NCBI GenBank assembly: GCA_036823255.1
Contig: DAISGC010000004.1
Coordinates: 1-64,000 of the forward strand
Direction of reading: 5' to 3'
DNA: 64,000 nt
From: UBA4658 sp002405485
GTDB taxonomy: Bacteria > Planctomycetota > Phycisphaerae > Phycisphaerales > UBA1924
Shown: positions 18,069 through 26,692 of the stretch, one piece after another
Layout: the number at the start of each line of letters is the position of its first letter
Numbering within the stretch: the stretch's first letter is position 1
Translations under genes and position numbers: made by a program
The notes under the pieces: model-generated
The model's database searches: none
Seen by the model: the letters and a program-made list of their open reading frames with translations, nothing else
What the model was told of the DNA's origin: nothing

Positions 18069-18914
18069 ATGACCGTGTGGAAGACCAGTCTGGCATGCAC
18101 ACTGACGGGGATCATCGGGATCGCGACCCCCGCGGCTCACGGGCAGTTGCACGAAGGGGACGTGATCCTGTTTCGCGACCTGCCCGACGGGAATCGGGTG
18201 CGGACGGGCGGGGCGAGCGGTCTGACGCCGTTTGCCGCCCGGGTGTTCGAGGCCCGATTCGCGGACACGGGCTTTGCCAATCGCACGACGAATCCGGGAT
18301 TCAACGCCGTGCCCGACCAGTTCTTTGCGAGCGCGGTGACTGGGGTGACGATGACGCGATCGCTGCGGAAGTGGTCTGGCGGCAACCTGTGCACGATCCC
18401 GCCGGAGCGGATCACGCTCACCAAGCTGGGCCTGACGGCGACGTCGCCCCTGGTGGACCCTGCGTCGGCGATGAGCGGACCGAGTGTGACGCTGGGGATC
18501 TCCGATGCTCAGGATGGTGCCTTCCACGAGCACGGGGCCTTCGCTCTGACCGCGCCTTCCTCGGCGGGCATCTATGTGCTGGAACTGGCGGCTTGGACGG
18601 GCAGCCCCGCGGGTCTGAGCCCCGCTCCGAGCGAGCCGTTCTGGGTCGTGTTCAACCAGAACTCGACGGCGCAGGAGCAGGCCAACTGCGTGGCCTATCT
18701 GCTGTCCAGGGGCGCGGGAACACCGGGCTCGAGCGTGTCGCTGTGTCCGTGCGCCGCGGATTTCGATCAATCGGGCGAAGTGACGGTTCAGGACATCTTC
18801 GGGTTCCTGAACGCCTGGTTCGCAGGGCTTCCGAGCGCTGACGTCGACGGGGGCGGGCTGGATGTTCAGGACATCTTCACGTTTCTGAACACCTGGTTTG
18901 CCGGATGCCCATGA
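18069..18914 (+). CDS. Secreted protein of unknown family with terminal dockerin-like doublet
   Basis: A 281-residue exported protein with a signal peptide ending near AHG-Q (about residue 24); GAGAGG before ATG 18069 supports this start. The central domain (about 25-215) is unknown to me, but is clearly related to the next gene: both share a pattern RTG...RVF-x-A, a GFANR/GYASR segment, an R-x-LRKW/ALRSW-x-G strand, D-x-A/D-F-H, and GIYxxELxxWxG...PFWxxFN. The last 56 residues (from C at 18744) are a doublet, ADFDQSGEVTVQDIFGFLN and ADVDGGGLDVQDIFTFLN, ending WFAGCP. It follows the pseudopilin gene by 19 bases and may be co-transcribed. The role is unknown; surface display is inferred. Confidence 0.8.
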   Translation: MTVWKTSLACTLTGIIGIATPAAHGQLHEGDVILFRDLPDGNRVRTGGASGLTPFAARVFEARFADTGFANRTTNPGFNAVPDQFFASAVTGVTMTRSLRKWSGGNLCTIPPERITLTKLGLTATSPLVDPASAMSGPSVTLGISDAQDGAFHEHGAFALTAPSSAGIYVLELAAWTGSPAGLSPAPSEPFWVVFNQNSTAQEQANCVAYLLSRGAGTPGSSVSLCPCAADFDQSGEVTVQDIFGFLNAWFAGLPSADVDGGGLDVQDIFTFLNTWFAGCP

Positions 18915-19013
18915 CGCCTCGGGTGCACGGGCAAGTTCAGTATGGATTTTTCCTCGACGTATGTAACTCGTCGGGGTTTCGTTCAAGAGTATTCGAGAGA
19001 GAAAGGTGCCTTT

Positions 19014-19697
19014 ATGAACATGCAACGTGTGTTTCTGACATTCGGCGCGGCGGCAGTGATCGCGTCGCCCGCGGCCCTCGCGGATGGTGACGACATCCAG
19101 GTCGCCCTCGTCCAGGGCGAACTGCGTACGGGCGTCGTCGTCGGCGAACCGCCCAACCAGAACTTCGGCGACGTGGAGCAGCGGGTGTTCGGGGCCGACC
19201 TCGAGTTCAACGCCATCACGAACGACGTTCGCATCGATGAGCCCGGCTATGCCTCGCGCGATCCGCTGCTGCTTGGCCAGAGCATCCAGTTCAATATCCG
19301 CAAGGCCCTCCGGTCCTGGAACGGGTCCTCGTTCGTCACGACCAGCACCACCATGGGCACCGGTCTTCCCGATCTGGGCCAGCCGTTCATCAACACCCCA
19401 GCCACCGACACACCGGTCGCCGGGTACTCCTGGCTGCTCTCAGATGACTTCCACTTTGACTGGCTGCTCAACGGGGCCACGTCAAGCACTGGCCAGGGGA
19501 TCTATCTGGCGGAGCTGGAGCTTGTTGCTGGCTCGCTCACCAGCCGTCCGTTCTGGATCGCGTTCAACTACGGCCTGACCGAGGCTGAGCACGACGCCGC
19601 GAAGGACTGGGTGCAGGAGAACCTGGTGCCGACGCCCGGCGGAGCGGCCCTTCTGGGGTTTGCCCTGGCCGCTGGTCTTCGTCGGCGGCGCGGGTGA
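19014..19697 (+). CDS. Secreted PEP-CTERM-like protein, paralogue of the preceding gene
   Basis: A 227-residue exported protein. ATG 19014 follows GAAAGG at a good distance; the signal peptide runs to about ALA-DG (residue 23). The central domain matches the upstream protein (RVFGADLEF, GYASRDPLLLGQSIQF, RKALRSWNGSSF, DDFHFDWLL, GIYLAELELVAG, PFWIAFNYGLTEAEHDAA) but the C-terminus differs: VPTPGGAALLGFALAAGLRRRRG, i.e. a P-x-P motif, a hydrophobic stretch and an Arg cluster, the three parts of PEP-CTERM-type sorting signals read by exosortases. The pair thus looks like one duplicated domain with two alternative surface tags. A strong hairpin at 19726-19755 follows. The function is unknown. 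Confidence 0.8.
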   Translation: MNMQRVFLTFGAAAVIASPAALADGDDIQVALVQGELRTGVVVGEPPNQNFGDVEQRVFGADLEFNAITNDVRIDEPGYASRDPLLLGQSIQFNIRKALRSWNGSSFVTTSTTMGTGLPDLGQPFINTPATDTPVAGYSWLLSDDFHFDWLLNGATSSTGQGIYLAELELVAGSLTSRPFWIAFNYGLTEAEHDAAKDWVQENLVPTPGGAALLGFALAAGLRRRRG

Positions 19698-19725
19698 TCG
19701 TTTGAGATGATCGCATGGACGATTG

Positions 19726-19755
19726 GGGCCGGGCCGAGATGTTCAGGCCCGGCCC
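19726..19755 (+). terminator. GC-rich hairpin after the PEP-CTERM-like gene
   Basis: A perfect 10-bp stem (GGGCCGGGCC / GGCCCGGCCC) with a 10-base loop, 28 bases after the stop at 19697. The bases after it (TACGTCTTTGCC) are only modestly U-rich, so termination may be partial. It separates the secreted-protein cluster from the 200-base leader of the S4 gene. Confidence 0.6.
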
Positions 19756-19958
19756 TACGTCTTTGCCAGGGAGCTTGACCCCGACCACTTCCCGGTCAAC
19801 CATCCAGACCCGACATCACCGTGATGATCCGGATCTTTGCAACTGGCCGGTCCGCAGCCGCGGGACACCGGCGCAACAGGTCGCTCGGCGGGCGAGAAGC
19901 GCTCGAACCGGGCACACCAGGGGAGATGCTCCTCTGGAAGACGGAAAGGAAGGCCCTG

Positions 19959-20558
19959 ATGGCCCGGTACACCGGACCGAAACTGAAGTTGTCACGCCGA
20001 ATCGGCACCCCGATCGAGGATGTGCCGAAGCACACGTCCAAGCGGACGCTGACGCCGCCCGGGATGCATGGTTTTCGCGGTCGTCGCCTGCGGGACTACG
20101 GCGTTCGTCTGAACGAGAAGCAGAAGCTCCGCCATCACTACCACGTTCTGGAGCGGCAGTTCCGGCGGTATGTGGACGAGGCGGGACGTCTGCCGGGGAA
20201 CAAGGGTGAGATGCTGCTGCGACTGCTGGAGCGTCGGCTGGACAACGTGATCCGGCGTGCGGGCCTGGCCCGGACGATCTGGGCCGCGCGGCAGCTTGTG
20301 GCCCACGGGCACGTGCTGGTGAACAACCGGAAGACCGATCGCCCGAGCTATTCGGTGGAGATCAACGACGCGATCACCCTGAAGCCGAAGGTGCACAAGG
20401 TGGTTCGCGAGGCGATGGAGTCGCTCTCCGGGCACGAAGTGCCGGGGTGGATCGACTTCAACCCGGGCGAGCTGACGATCAAGGTCGTGGCCCTGCCCAC
20501 GTCGGATCAGATTCCGTTCGACGTCAATCCGAACCTGATCATCGAGTTCTATCGCTGA
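19959..20558 (+). CDS. rpsD: 30S ribosomal protein S4
   Basis: A primary 16S rRNA-binding protein of the small subunit. ATG 19959, preceded by GGAAAGGAAGG, gives a 199-residue protein of typical size; the open frame upstream is not coding-like for S4. Seen: MARYTGPKLKLSRR, LNEKQKLRHHYHVLERQFRRY, and the S4 RNA-binding domain RRLDNVIRRAGLARTIWAARQLV ... (shortened: RRLDNVIRRAGLA and ARQLVAHGHVLVN). There are no zinc-binding cysteines, so it is the Cys-free (C-minus) form. It stands alone rather than in a ribosomal protein operon, with a roughly 200-base leader that could hold regulation; I could not recognise a known S4 leader fold. A strong terminator follows at 20607. Confidence 0.97.
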   Translation: MARYTGPKLKLSRRIGTPIEDVPKHTSKRTLTPPGMHGFRGRRLRDYGVRLNEKQKLRHHYHVLERQFRRYVDEAGRLPGNKGEMLLRLLERRLDNVIRRAGLARTIWAARQLVAHGHVLVNNRKTDRPSYSVEINDAITLKPKVHKVVREAMESLSGHEVPGWIDFNPGELTIKVVALPTSDQIPFDVNPNLIIEFYR

Positions 20559-20606
20559 TCCGTGGCCCCCGGCCGCGGGATCGGCCGATGCAGAGATGCT
20601 GACCGT

Positions 20607-20637
20607 CGGGGCCGGGTGCGTTCATCACTCGGCCCCG
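20607..20637 (+). terminator. Terminator after rpsD
   Basis: A 12-bp stem with one G-U pair (CGGGGCCGGGTG / CACTCGGCCCCG) and a 7-base loop, 48 bases after the rpsD stop, followed by CGTGTTTGGGG. The U-tract is short, but position and stem strength favour a terminator. Confidence 0.6.
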
Positions 20638-20712
20638 CGTGTTTGGGGTCAGCGGGGATGGTCTGGACACATCGGCCCTGCTTAGGGGCCGCAACGCTGC
20701 ACGAGCTCGCCC

Positions 20713-22689
20713 ATGCTGAAGTGGCTTCGCAAGTACAACACGTACATCCTGGTCGTCGGCGGCTGCCTGCTGATGGTGGCCTTTCTGCTGCAGGGCACGC
20801 TGACGGAACTCTCGCGACGCGGGGTGATCGGCGGGACGATCATGCGCGTCGACGGGGAGACGTATGGCATGGAGCGCTACGCCCGGCTCGCGGCTGAGTA
20901 TCACGCCATCGGGCGGCTGCTGGGTCGTCAGGAGATGCTGCCGCTGGTCGGGGCCGGTGAGAGCGACATCCACTGGATCCTGCTCACGCGCGAGGCCGAG
21001 CGGGCCGGGATGATCGGCGGGGTGAACGACGGCCGCGAGTACATGGGGGAGCTGGCGGCGGACCTGGCGGAGATCTTTGCGACCAACGTTGCTCGGCAGC
21101 GTGGGCAGTTCTTCCCGAACCCGGCGGACATCGAGGCGACGCGGGTGACGATCCTCGACAGCATGACCACCGGCCTGCCGCGGATCGCCGGCGAGACGCG
21201 GATGACCGAGGAGCAGATCTTCAAGGCCCTGGCGAAGCTCCGCGGCGTGCTGCGGATGCAGAACGCGTATGCATCGTCGCTCCGCTACTCGGATCGCCGG
21301 CTGGTGAGCACGGCGCGGAAGTTCAACGATGCGGCGGAAGTCGACTATGTGCTGATCCCCGCCGAGCGGGAGCTTGGTTCGGCCACCGAGCCGGACGCGG
21401 GGGCGATCGCGGCGCACTACGAAAAGTTCAAGGGCACGCCCAAGGGCGAGGGAGCCCTCGGCATCGGGTACACGCTGCCGCAGAGGGTCAAGCTGGAGTG
21501 GCTGACTCTGGATCGGATGCTCATTGAGTCGTCGGTGACGGTGGATCCGATCGAGGTGGAGAAGCGTCTGCTCAAGTGGTATCCGACGGGTCGTCCGCCG
21601 GAGGGGATCAAGATCGAAGACGAGCGGGCGCGGATCGAGCGAGAGGTGCGAACCGAGACCGCCGACCGGGTCATGGCGACGGCGACGCAGGCGATCCGAG
21701 CGGAGATCACCAAAGCGTTGCGCACGCTGGAGCCCGATGGCGAGTATCACAAGCTGGGGTCGGACTGGTCGAGCCGGATGCCCCGGCTGGAGTCGCTGCG
21801 GACGATCGTTGCGCAGCGGGTGGCGGAGGCCCATGGCGTCACGCTTGTGCTGCCGGCGGTGGCGGTGCGAGATCGGGACTGGATGGAGGAGGGTGATCTG
21901 ACGGGGGCGGAGGGCTTTGGCCGTTCGTTCCTCCGTCGCGGGTCGTCCGCAATCCGTGTGCAGGAGGTGGTGTTCGGGGTGCGGGAGATCGCGGGGAACA
22001 ACGACTTTGTGGTGCAGGTCGGCGTGCCGAGCATGGAGCCGCTGACCGACGGGGTCGGGAATCGGTACTTCTTCACGGTGCTGGATGCGAGAAAGACCTC
22101 GCCCCCGGACACGATGGACGAGATCAAGCCGCAGATCGTCAAGGACATCAAGCGGCTCGCCGGGTTCGAGGCGCTCAAGGCCAAGCAGGCGGGTCTGGTG
22201 AACCTGGCCAACGCGCAGGGACTTGAGGCGTTGTCGGCGGCGCCTTCGGATGCGACGGGTGACGCGGCGGTGACGCTCCGGGTTCAGCAGGCGACGGTGA
22301 GCCGGGAGCGGGTCATGGCCGCGGATCCCTCGCTGGACACCGAGAGCTTCCGCAATGCCGTGATGGACCTGGCCGAGCCGATGGACCCGACCGTGGACGT
22401 GGCGACGCTGGAGGCCGCGAAGCGGACGGGGAGCGCGGCGATCGACAAGGGCCTGGGCGTGGCGGTGTTCCGGATCAAGAAGCTGGCTCCGCTCACGATC
22501 GAGACGTACCGGCAGTCGCACGGCCGCATCCTGCAGTCGATGATGCAGGAGGAGATCAACCCGACCGTGGAGTCTTCGCCGTTCTCGCTGCGGGCGATGG
22601 AGGAGCGGTTCAACGTGGTGTACGAACAGCAGCAGCGTCGCGAGAAGGAAGAGGCCGCCAAGTCCGGCGAGCCGAGCAAGAGCTCGTGA
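20713..22689 (+). CDS. Membrane-anchored PpiD/SurA-like folding protein
   Basis: A 658-residue protein with a short cytoplasmic N-terminus (MLKWLRKYNT), one membrane helix (about 11-27, YILVVGGCLLMVAFLLQ) and a long periplasmic helical region. The layout and the sequence after the helix (TIMRVDGETYGMERY ...) match the SurA-N-like domain of PpiD-type chaperones, which follow newly exported proteins at the translocon. I do not see a convincing parvulin active-site pattern, so it may be a chaperone without prolyl-isomerase activity. The C-terminal segment (REKEEAAKSGEPSKSS) is charged and probably disordered. It lies between rpsD and a convergent membrane protein gene. The family call is from architecture rather than a decisive motif. 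Confidence 0.65.
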   Translation: MLKWLRKYNTYILVVGGCLLMVAFLLQGTLTELSRRGVIGGTIMRVDGETYGMERYARLAAEYHAIGRLLGRQEMLPLVGAGESDIHWILLTREAERAGMIGGVNDGREYMGELAADLAEIFATNVARQRGQFFPNPADIEATRVTILDSMTTGLPRIAGETRMTEEQIFKALAKLRGVLRMQNAYASSLRYSDRRLVSTARKFNDAAEVDYVLIPAERELGSATEPDAGAIAAHYEKFKGTPKGEGALGIGYTLPQRVKLEWLTLDRMLIESSVTVDPIEVEKRLLKWYPTGRPPEGIKIEDERARIEREVRTETADRVMATATQAIRAEITKALRTLEPDGEYHKLGSDWSSRMPRLESLRTIVAQRVAEAHGVTLVLPAVAVRDRDWMEEGDLTGAEGFGRSFLRRGSSAIRVQEVVFGVREIAGNNDFVVQVGVPSMEPLTDGVGNRYFFTVLDARKTSPPDTMDEIKPQIVKDIKRLAGFEALKAKQAGLVNLANAQGLEALSAAPSDATGDAAVTLRVQQATVSRERVMAADPSLDTESFRNAVMDLAEPMDPTVDVATLEAAKRTGSAAIDKGLGVAVFRIKKLAPLTIETYRQSHGRILQSMMQEEINPTVESSPFSLRAMEERFNVVYEQQQRREKEEAAKSGEPSKSS

Positions 22690-22710
22690 CCCGTCGCGCC
22701 GCTGCGGGGA

Positions 22711-23532
22711 TCAGATGGTCGTGGTGATGGGTTCTGTCGGCGGGGGAAGCCGGGGCGTCCCGCATTCCGGACATCGAAGGGCGGCGACTCCGCGCAGGTC
22801 GTACCCGCATCGGGCGCAGACGTCGGGATCAACGCCGGACGTGATGCGGTGGTACATGCGGGCGACCATGCAGGTGGCGAACGGCACGCCGACCAGCAGC
22901 ACGCCGACGATCAGGAGCAGGAACGATCCGAGGAATGCGAGCAGGGCGAGCAAGCCGACGAGGAACATGGGCCAGAAGAGCGGGCCGGACCACGCCCAAC
23001 TGAGCTTGATGGCGTCCGCGGTGCCGAGCTTCTTGTCCATGACGATGATGGGCGCGAGCCAGAGTCGGATGGAAAAGAAGACGCTCACGGCGATGGCCAG
23101 CACGGTGCCGACAACCACCAGCGTGACGGCAATCCAGTCTCCAGGCCCGCCTCGAGCGATCCAAGAGATGCCGGCAACGGCGAGTTGTGTGCCGGCGGCA
23201 ATGAGGCCCTGAACAAGCCCGACGAGCATGAGCGGGACATAGCAGCGGAAACTGTCGAAGAGGTTCTCGATGGTTGCCTGCTCGTTGCGGATCACGCGCA
23301 GGGCGAGCATGGTGAGCCCCGCGCTGAGGTGAACGCCGAGGAACATGCTCAGCACGATCTCGCCGAGATAGGGCACAAGACCGGTGATCACGCTCGCGAT
23401 GATGTAGAGCAGGATCGCCACGGCGGCGGCGGCGAGGAACAGGCCGTACCGCGACTTGACGTCGGCCCATGCCTGGTTCGTCAGCCCAGCGAGCGGGAGC
23501 GACAAGTGTCGGGGGACCTGTTCGGAAACCAT
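22711..23532 (-). CDS. Multi-pass membrane protein with C-terminal zinc ribbon
   Basis: A 273-residue integral membrane protein of unknown function. About five or six hydrophobic helices are visible (near 30-52, 58-80, 98-120, 130-155, 185-220). The C-terminal 50 residues hold CARCGYDLRGVAALRCPECG, a four-cysteine zinc ribbon often found in planctomycete proteins, ending in a Pro/Thr-rich tail. The helical part resembles general DUF4013/glycerophosphoryl-type membrane domains only loosely. No catalytic residue stands out. It converges with the PpiD-like gene (21-base gap) and is divergent from the agmatinase gene. Confidence 0.75.
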   Translation of the reverse strand: MVSEQVPRHLSLPLAGLTNQAWADVKSRYGLFLAAAAVAILLYIIASVITGLVPYLGEIVLSMFLGVHLSAGLTMLALRVIRNEQATIENLFDSFRCYVPLMLVGLVQGLIAAGTQLAVAGISWIARGGPGDWIAVTLVVVGTVLAIAVSVFFSIRLWLAPIIVMDKKLGTADAIKLSWAWSGPLFWPMFLVGLLALLAFLGSFLLLIVGVLLVGVPFATCMVARMYHRITSGVDPDVCARCGYDLRGVAALRCPECGTPRLPPPTEPITTTI

Positions 23533-23675
23533 GGCAGGTGCTCTCGAGCATGCGTCAATCGGGTGCGATGCCCGGTTGGGGCACGGGGCGGGGGGGGGGA
23601 TTGGCGTCCTGGCGCAATCCGACGGACATCATGATCTTCGAGACAACGGGAATTGGCAAGCGGTACACTCGCGGC

Positions 23676-24704
23676 ATGGCCAAGCGTTCACAAGATCGGG
23701 TTTTGCGCGGGAAGACCACGGGAACCCGCTCAAGGCAATCAGCGACGGGAACGATGCTCCCGGACGCCCGCCGATCGCCCCGGTTTGCGGGGATACCGAC
23801 GTTCTGCCGCTATCCGCGGATCGAGGATGTGGAAGCGCGTGGCCAGGCCCTGGACTGGGCGATCTATGGCGTGCCGTACGACGGCGGGGTGACCTATCGC
23901 CCCGGCGCTCGATTCGGGCCGCGGGCGATCCGCGTGGAGTCGCAGTACGTCAAGCGGTATTCGATCGAGTACGACGTGGACGTGACGGAGGTCCTGAGCA
24001 TCGCCGACGCCGGCGATGCTCCGGTGGCGCCATATTCAGCAGAGGGCAACGCGAGGGTGCAGGCCGAGTTCTGCCGAGGTGTGCAGGAGCGGCACCCGGG
24101 TGTGCGACTGTTGGCCGTCGGCGGGGATCACACGGTGGCGTACGCGAACCTGCTCGCGACTCATGAGCGATTTGGAGCCGGACAGGGACTTGCATTGGTC
24201 CACTTTGACAGCCACCTGGACACGGTGGACGCGGTGTGGGATGAGCGGTGGGGACATGCATCGGTCTTTCGGCGGGCGATCGAGGCGGGAACGGTGGACC
24301 CGCAGGCGATGCTCTCCATCGGGATCAAGGGGCCGCTGAACAGCCGGGACGATCTGGCCTTCGCACGCGATCGGGGCGTGACGGTGCTGACGGCCGAGCA
24401 GTTCCGGGCGGGCGGCAAGGTGGCGGTGCGGGCGTTTCTCAAGCGCATGGGGCGTCGGCCCGTGTACGTGACGTTTGACATTGATTGCGTGGATCCGGCG
24501 TTCGCGCCGGGGACGGGCACGCCGAGCGTCGGAGGGCTGACGTCGAGCGAGGCGCTGCAGGCGATCCGGTCTCTCGGCGGGATCGATCTTGCAGGGGCGG
24601 ACGTTGTGGAGGTGCTGCCCGATCGGGACGTGGCGGGGATCACATCGCTGATGGCGGCGCACGTGATTTTCGAGCTGCTCTGCCTGAGCGCGATACGACG
24701 CTGA
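23676..24704 (+). CDS. speB: Agmatinase/arginase family ureohydrolase
   Basis: A binuclear-manganese hydrolase of the ureohydrolase family, most like agmatinases that turn agmatine into putrescine and urea. Metal and substrate motifs are in order: PYDGGVTYRPGARFGPRAIR, GGDHTVAY, HFDSHLD (the usual Ala is Ser here), and TFDIDCVDPAFAPGTGTP. The length from ATG 23676 is 342 residues; the ATG at 23754 would give 316, closer to the usual size, and an upstream in-frame ATG at 23631 is also possible, so the N-terminus is uncertain. Substrate assignment within the family (agmatine, guanidinobutyrate, arginine) cannot be fixed from motifs alone. No polyamine genes adjoin it. Confidence 0.85.
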   Translation: MAKRSQDRVLRGKTTGTRSRQSATGTMLPDARRSPRFAGIPTFCRYPRIEDVEARGQALDWAIYGVPYDGGVTYRPGARFGPRAIRVESQYVKRYSIEYDVDVTEVLSIADAGDAPVAPYSAEGNARVQAEFCRGVQERHPGVRLLAVGGDHTVAYANLLATHERFGAGQGLALVHFDSHLDTVDAVWDERWGHASVFRRAIEAGTVDPQAMLSIGIKGPLNSRDDLAFARDRGVTVLTAEQFRAGGKVAVRAFLKRMGRRPVYVTFDIDCVDPAFAPGTGTPSVGGLTSSEALQAIRSLGGIDLAGADVVEVLPDRDVAGITSLMAAHVIFELLCLSAIRR

Positions 24705-24715
24705 GCCGAGGCGCG

Positions 24716-25519
24716 TCAGCGGGAGCGCAGAGCGAGGATGAGTTCGATCTTGCCGGGATGCTCTCGAAGGGTTCTGGCGATGTCCTGCGCGGGCAGTCCG
24801 CGATCGGCGAGTGTGTAGACCTGGCGGGCGAGCGCGTCGAGGCCGTCGCCAGTAGGCCCGCCACGGGCGTCGTGCTGAGTGTCGGGCGCGGTCACCGCCC
24901 GCGCGGGCACGGGGTTCAGGGCGTCGAGCGGCCGGGTCACGATGGTCGGGGCACGCTCGGACGGGGCGCCGGCCGACTGGGCGCTGGGCGATTCGGGGAT
25001 CGGGGGACGGCTGACGAGTCCCGCGGCGCGAACGGGCATGCCGCGAAGGTCGTCGTCGGCGAGTTGATCCGGAGCCGCGCCGGACTCGGCGTGCCGATCG
25101 GGAAGCGGCCGCTGGAGTGGAGCGGCACGGATGGACTCGGCCCGATCGAGCAGAGACTGCAACTCACGGGCCTTGGCATCGAGCTCGCCTGAGAGGCGTG
25201 CGCACAGTTCCTCGGCGTCACCCATGAGTCGGAGGAGTCGCTCGGCCTCCTGGACGGTGGCGAGCGAGGTGGCGCCTTCGGGTGGAAGGTCCTTGCCGGC
25301 CGAGGCCGATGTGGCGGGTCCGGAACGGGCAAAGCCATCCACGCGCGAGCGGCCGCGGAGCAGGCCGACGATGACAGCGACGATGATGAGCACTCCGCCG
25401 ACGACGAGCCCGATGGCCAGCCAATACGCCAGAGGCGGATCGGCGCGAGCCGGGGTGATCGTGTTCAGGGCCGAACGAAGGATTGTGTCGATCCCGGAGA
25501 TGTCGATGAGCGGGGGCAT
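24716..25519 (-). CDS. Single-pass membrane protein with coiled coil and C-terminal helix-turn-helix-like tail
   Basis: A 267-residue protein I cannot name. From ATG 25519: a short N-terminus, a membrane helix about residues 30-53 (YWLAIGLVVGGVLIIVAVIVGLL), a coiled coil about 85-125 (QEAERLLRLMGDAEELCARL), a long Pro/Ala-rich linker, and a C-terminal segment LADRGLPAQDIARTLREHPGKIELILALR. That last segment resembles the HTH-like tail of DUF6115-type proteins known from Firmicutes. The frame remains open far upstream to 26119 but that part is antisense to tilS and not protein-like. It is divergent from tilS with only 58 bases between starts, so the two promoters share that spacer. Confidence 0.7.
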   Translation of the reverse strand: MPPLIDISGIDTILRSALNTITPARADPPLAYWLAIGLVVGGVLIIVAVIVGLLRGRSRVDGFARSGPATSASAGKDLPPEGATSLATVQEAERLLRLMGDAEELCARLSGELDAKARELQSLLDRAESIRAAPLQRPLPDRHAESGAAPDQLADDDLRGMPVRAAGLVSRPPIPESPSAQSAGAPSERAPTIVTRPLDALNPVPARAVTAPDTQHDARGGPTGDGLDALARQVYTLADRGLPAQDIARTLREHPGKIELILALRSR

Positions 25520-25577
25520 GTGGAGATCCCGGTCCTTGGGCCGAGGGGCCAGTGTACGGCAAAAGCTACGATCGAGC

Positions 25578-26681
25578 ATGGGGCAATCTGTGCCGGGCAG
25601 ATCACCGCTGATGGCCTTGCGTCGCGACCGCGTGGCATCGGCGATCATCCGCGCGTGGCGACGGCTTACGTCGGCGGAGTCGGAACGATCGCCGAGACTC
25701 GGAACTGGCGAAGCGACGCTGGTGGCGTGTTCCGGGGGAGCGGATTCGGTGGCGCTGGCGGTCGTGCTTCGAGCGGCCTCGGATCGAGTGGTGATCGGAC
25801 ACGTGGTGCACGACCTTCGTCCGCGGCCTGAGGCGCTCGCGGATCGAGATGTGGCGTGTGCGCTCGCAGATGCGCTCGGGGTGGCGTTCATGGAGCGGGA
25901 GGTGCGAGTGTGTTCCACGGTTGCCGATGGGCCGCGGGCCAGGGCCGGGGGAAACCTGGAGGCACTGGCCAGGGCGGCTCGCTTGCGGGCGCTGGCGGAG
26001 ATGGCGTGTGCAGCGGGCGTGGGATATGTCGCCACGGCCCACCACGCCGACGACCAGCTCGAGAGCGTGCTCATGTCCCTCGTGCGCGGCACTGGAGGGG
26101 GCCTCGGGATTCGGGGCATGCCCAGGCGACGGCGGCTCTCTCCCGGTGTTGCGCTCGTGCGACCGATGCTGTGCGAGGATCAGGAAGTCACCAGGGACGA
26201 GTGTCGTCGGCTGTGCCAGCTCGCGGGCGTTCGGTGGAACGAGGACGCGACCAATCTGGATGTCACCAGAACACGATCGGCGATCCGGCATCGGATCGTG
26301 CCTGTGCTCAAGGAGCTTCGCCCCGGGGTGTCGCGGCACGCGGTGCAGGCGGTGGTGCACGCAAAGGCCGTGGAGAACGTGGTCGTGAGCGCTGCGCTGG
26401 AACTGCGAAGCCGGGCCGACGTTCGGGATCGCGGGGTGTGGCTGCCCAGAGACCTGCTCCGGTCCGCACCGGGGGTGGTGGTCGGAGAGCTCATCCGGCA
26501 GGTGCGGTTGGAGCTGGTGGGCGTGGACGGGGCCGATGGGCTCGCACGGCGAGGAATGGACCGAGCCGTGCGAGCGATCCGTGACCGGGGGACGGAGCCA
26601 CGGACGATCGCCCTGGCCGGGCTGGAGATCCGAATCGCGGCGGGCCGGGTGGACATCCAAGCATGTCGGGGACCTCTTTGA
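25578..26681 (+). CDS. tilS: tRNA(Ile)-lysidine synthase
   Basis: TilS uses ATP and lysine to convert the wobble C34 of the minor tRNA-Ile to lysidine, making it read AUA. The PP-loop motif SGGADSVALAVVL is clear (about residue 50), followed by the family markers HVVHDLRP, NLEALARAARLRAL, ATAHHADDQLESVLMSL and RGTGGGLGIRGMP. Further on NEDATNLDVTRTRSAIRHRIVP is typical of the second part of the N-terminal domain. At 367 residues it is shorter than E. coli TilS and has little of the C-terminal domain, as in many compact homologues. Start 25578 or the ATG at 25611 are both possible. The pseudo-receiver gene begins 11 bases after it. Confidence 0.92.
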   Translation: MGQSVPGRSPLMALRRDRVASAIIRAWRRLTSAESERSPRLGTGEATLVACSGGADSVALAVVLRAASDRVVIGHVVHDLRPRPEALADRDVACALADALGVAFMEREVRVCSTVADGPRARAGGNLEALARAARLRALAEMACAAGVGYVATAHHADDQLESVLMSLVRGTGGGLGIRGMPRRRRLSPGVALVRPMLCEDQEVTRDECRRLCQLAGVRWNEDATNLDVTRTRSAIRHRIVPVLKELRPGVSRHAVQAVVHAKAVENVVVSAALELRSRADVRDRGVWLPRDLLRSAPGVVVGELIRQVRLELVGVDGADGLARRGMDRAVRAIRDRGTEPRTIALAGLEIRIAAGRVDIQACRGPL

Positions 26682-26692
26682 AAGCAGGGCGG

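Noticed and set aside
19756..19958. tRNA-like GCTCGAACC ... CACCA near 19910-19920 in the rpsD leader
   Set aside because: No acceptor, D or anticodon stems fit around it; the T-arm does not pair.
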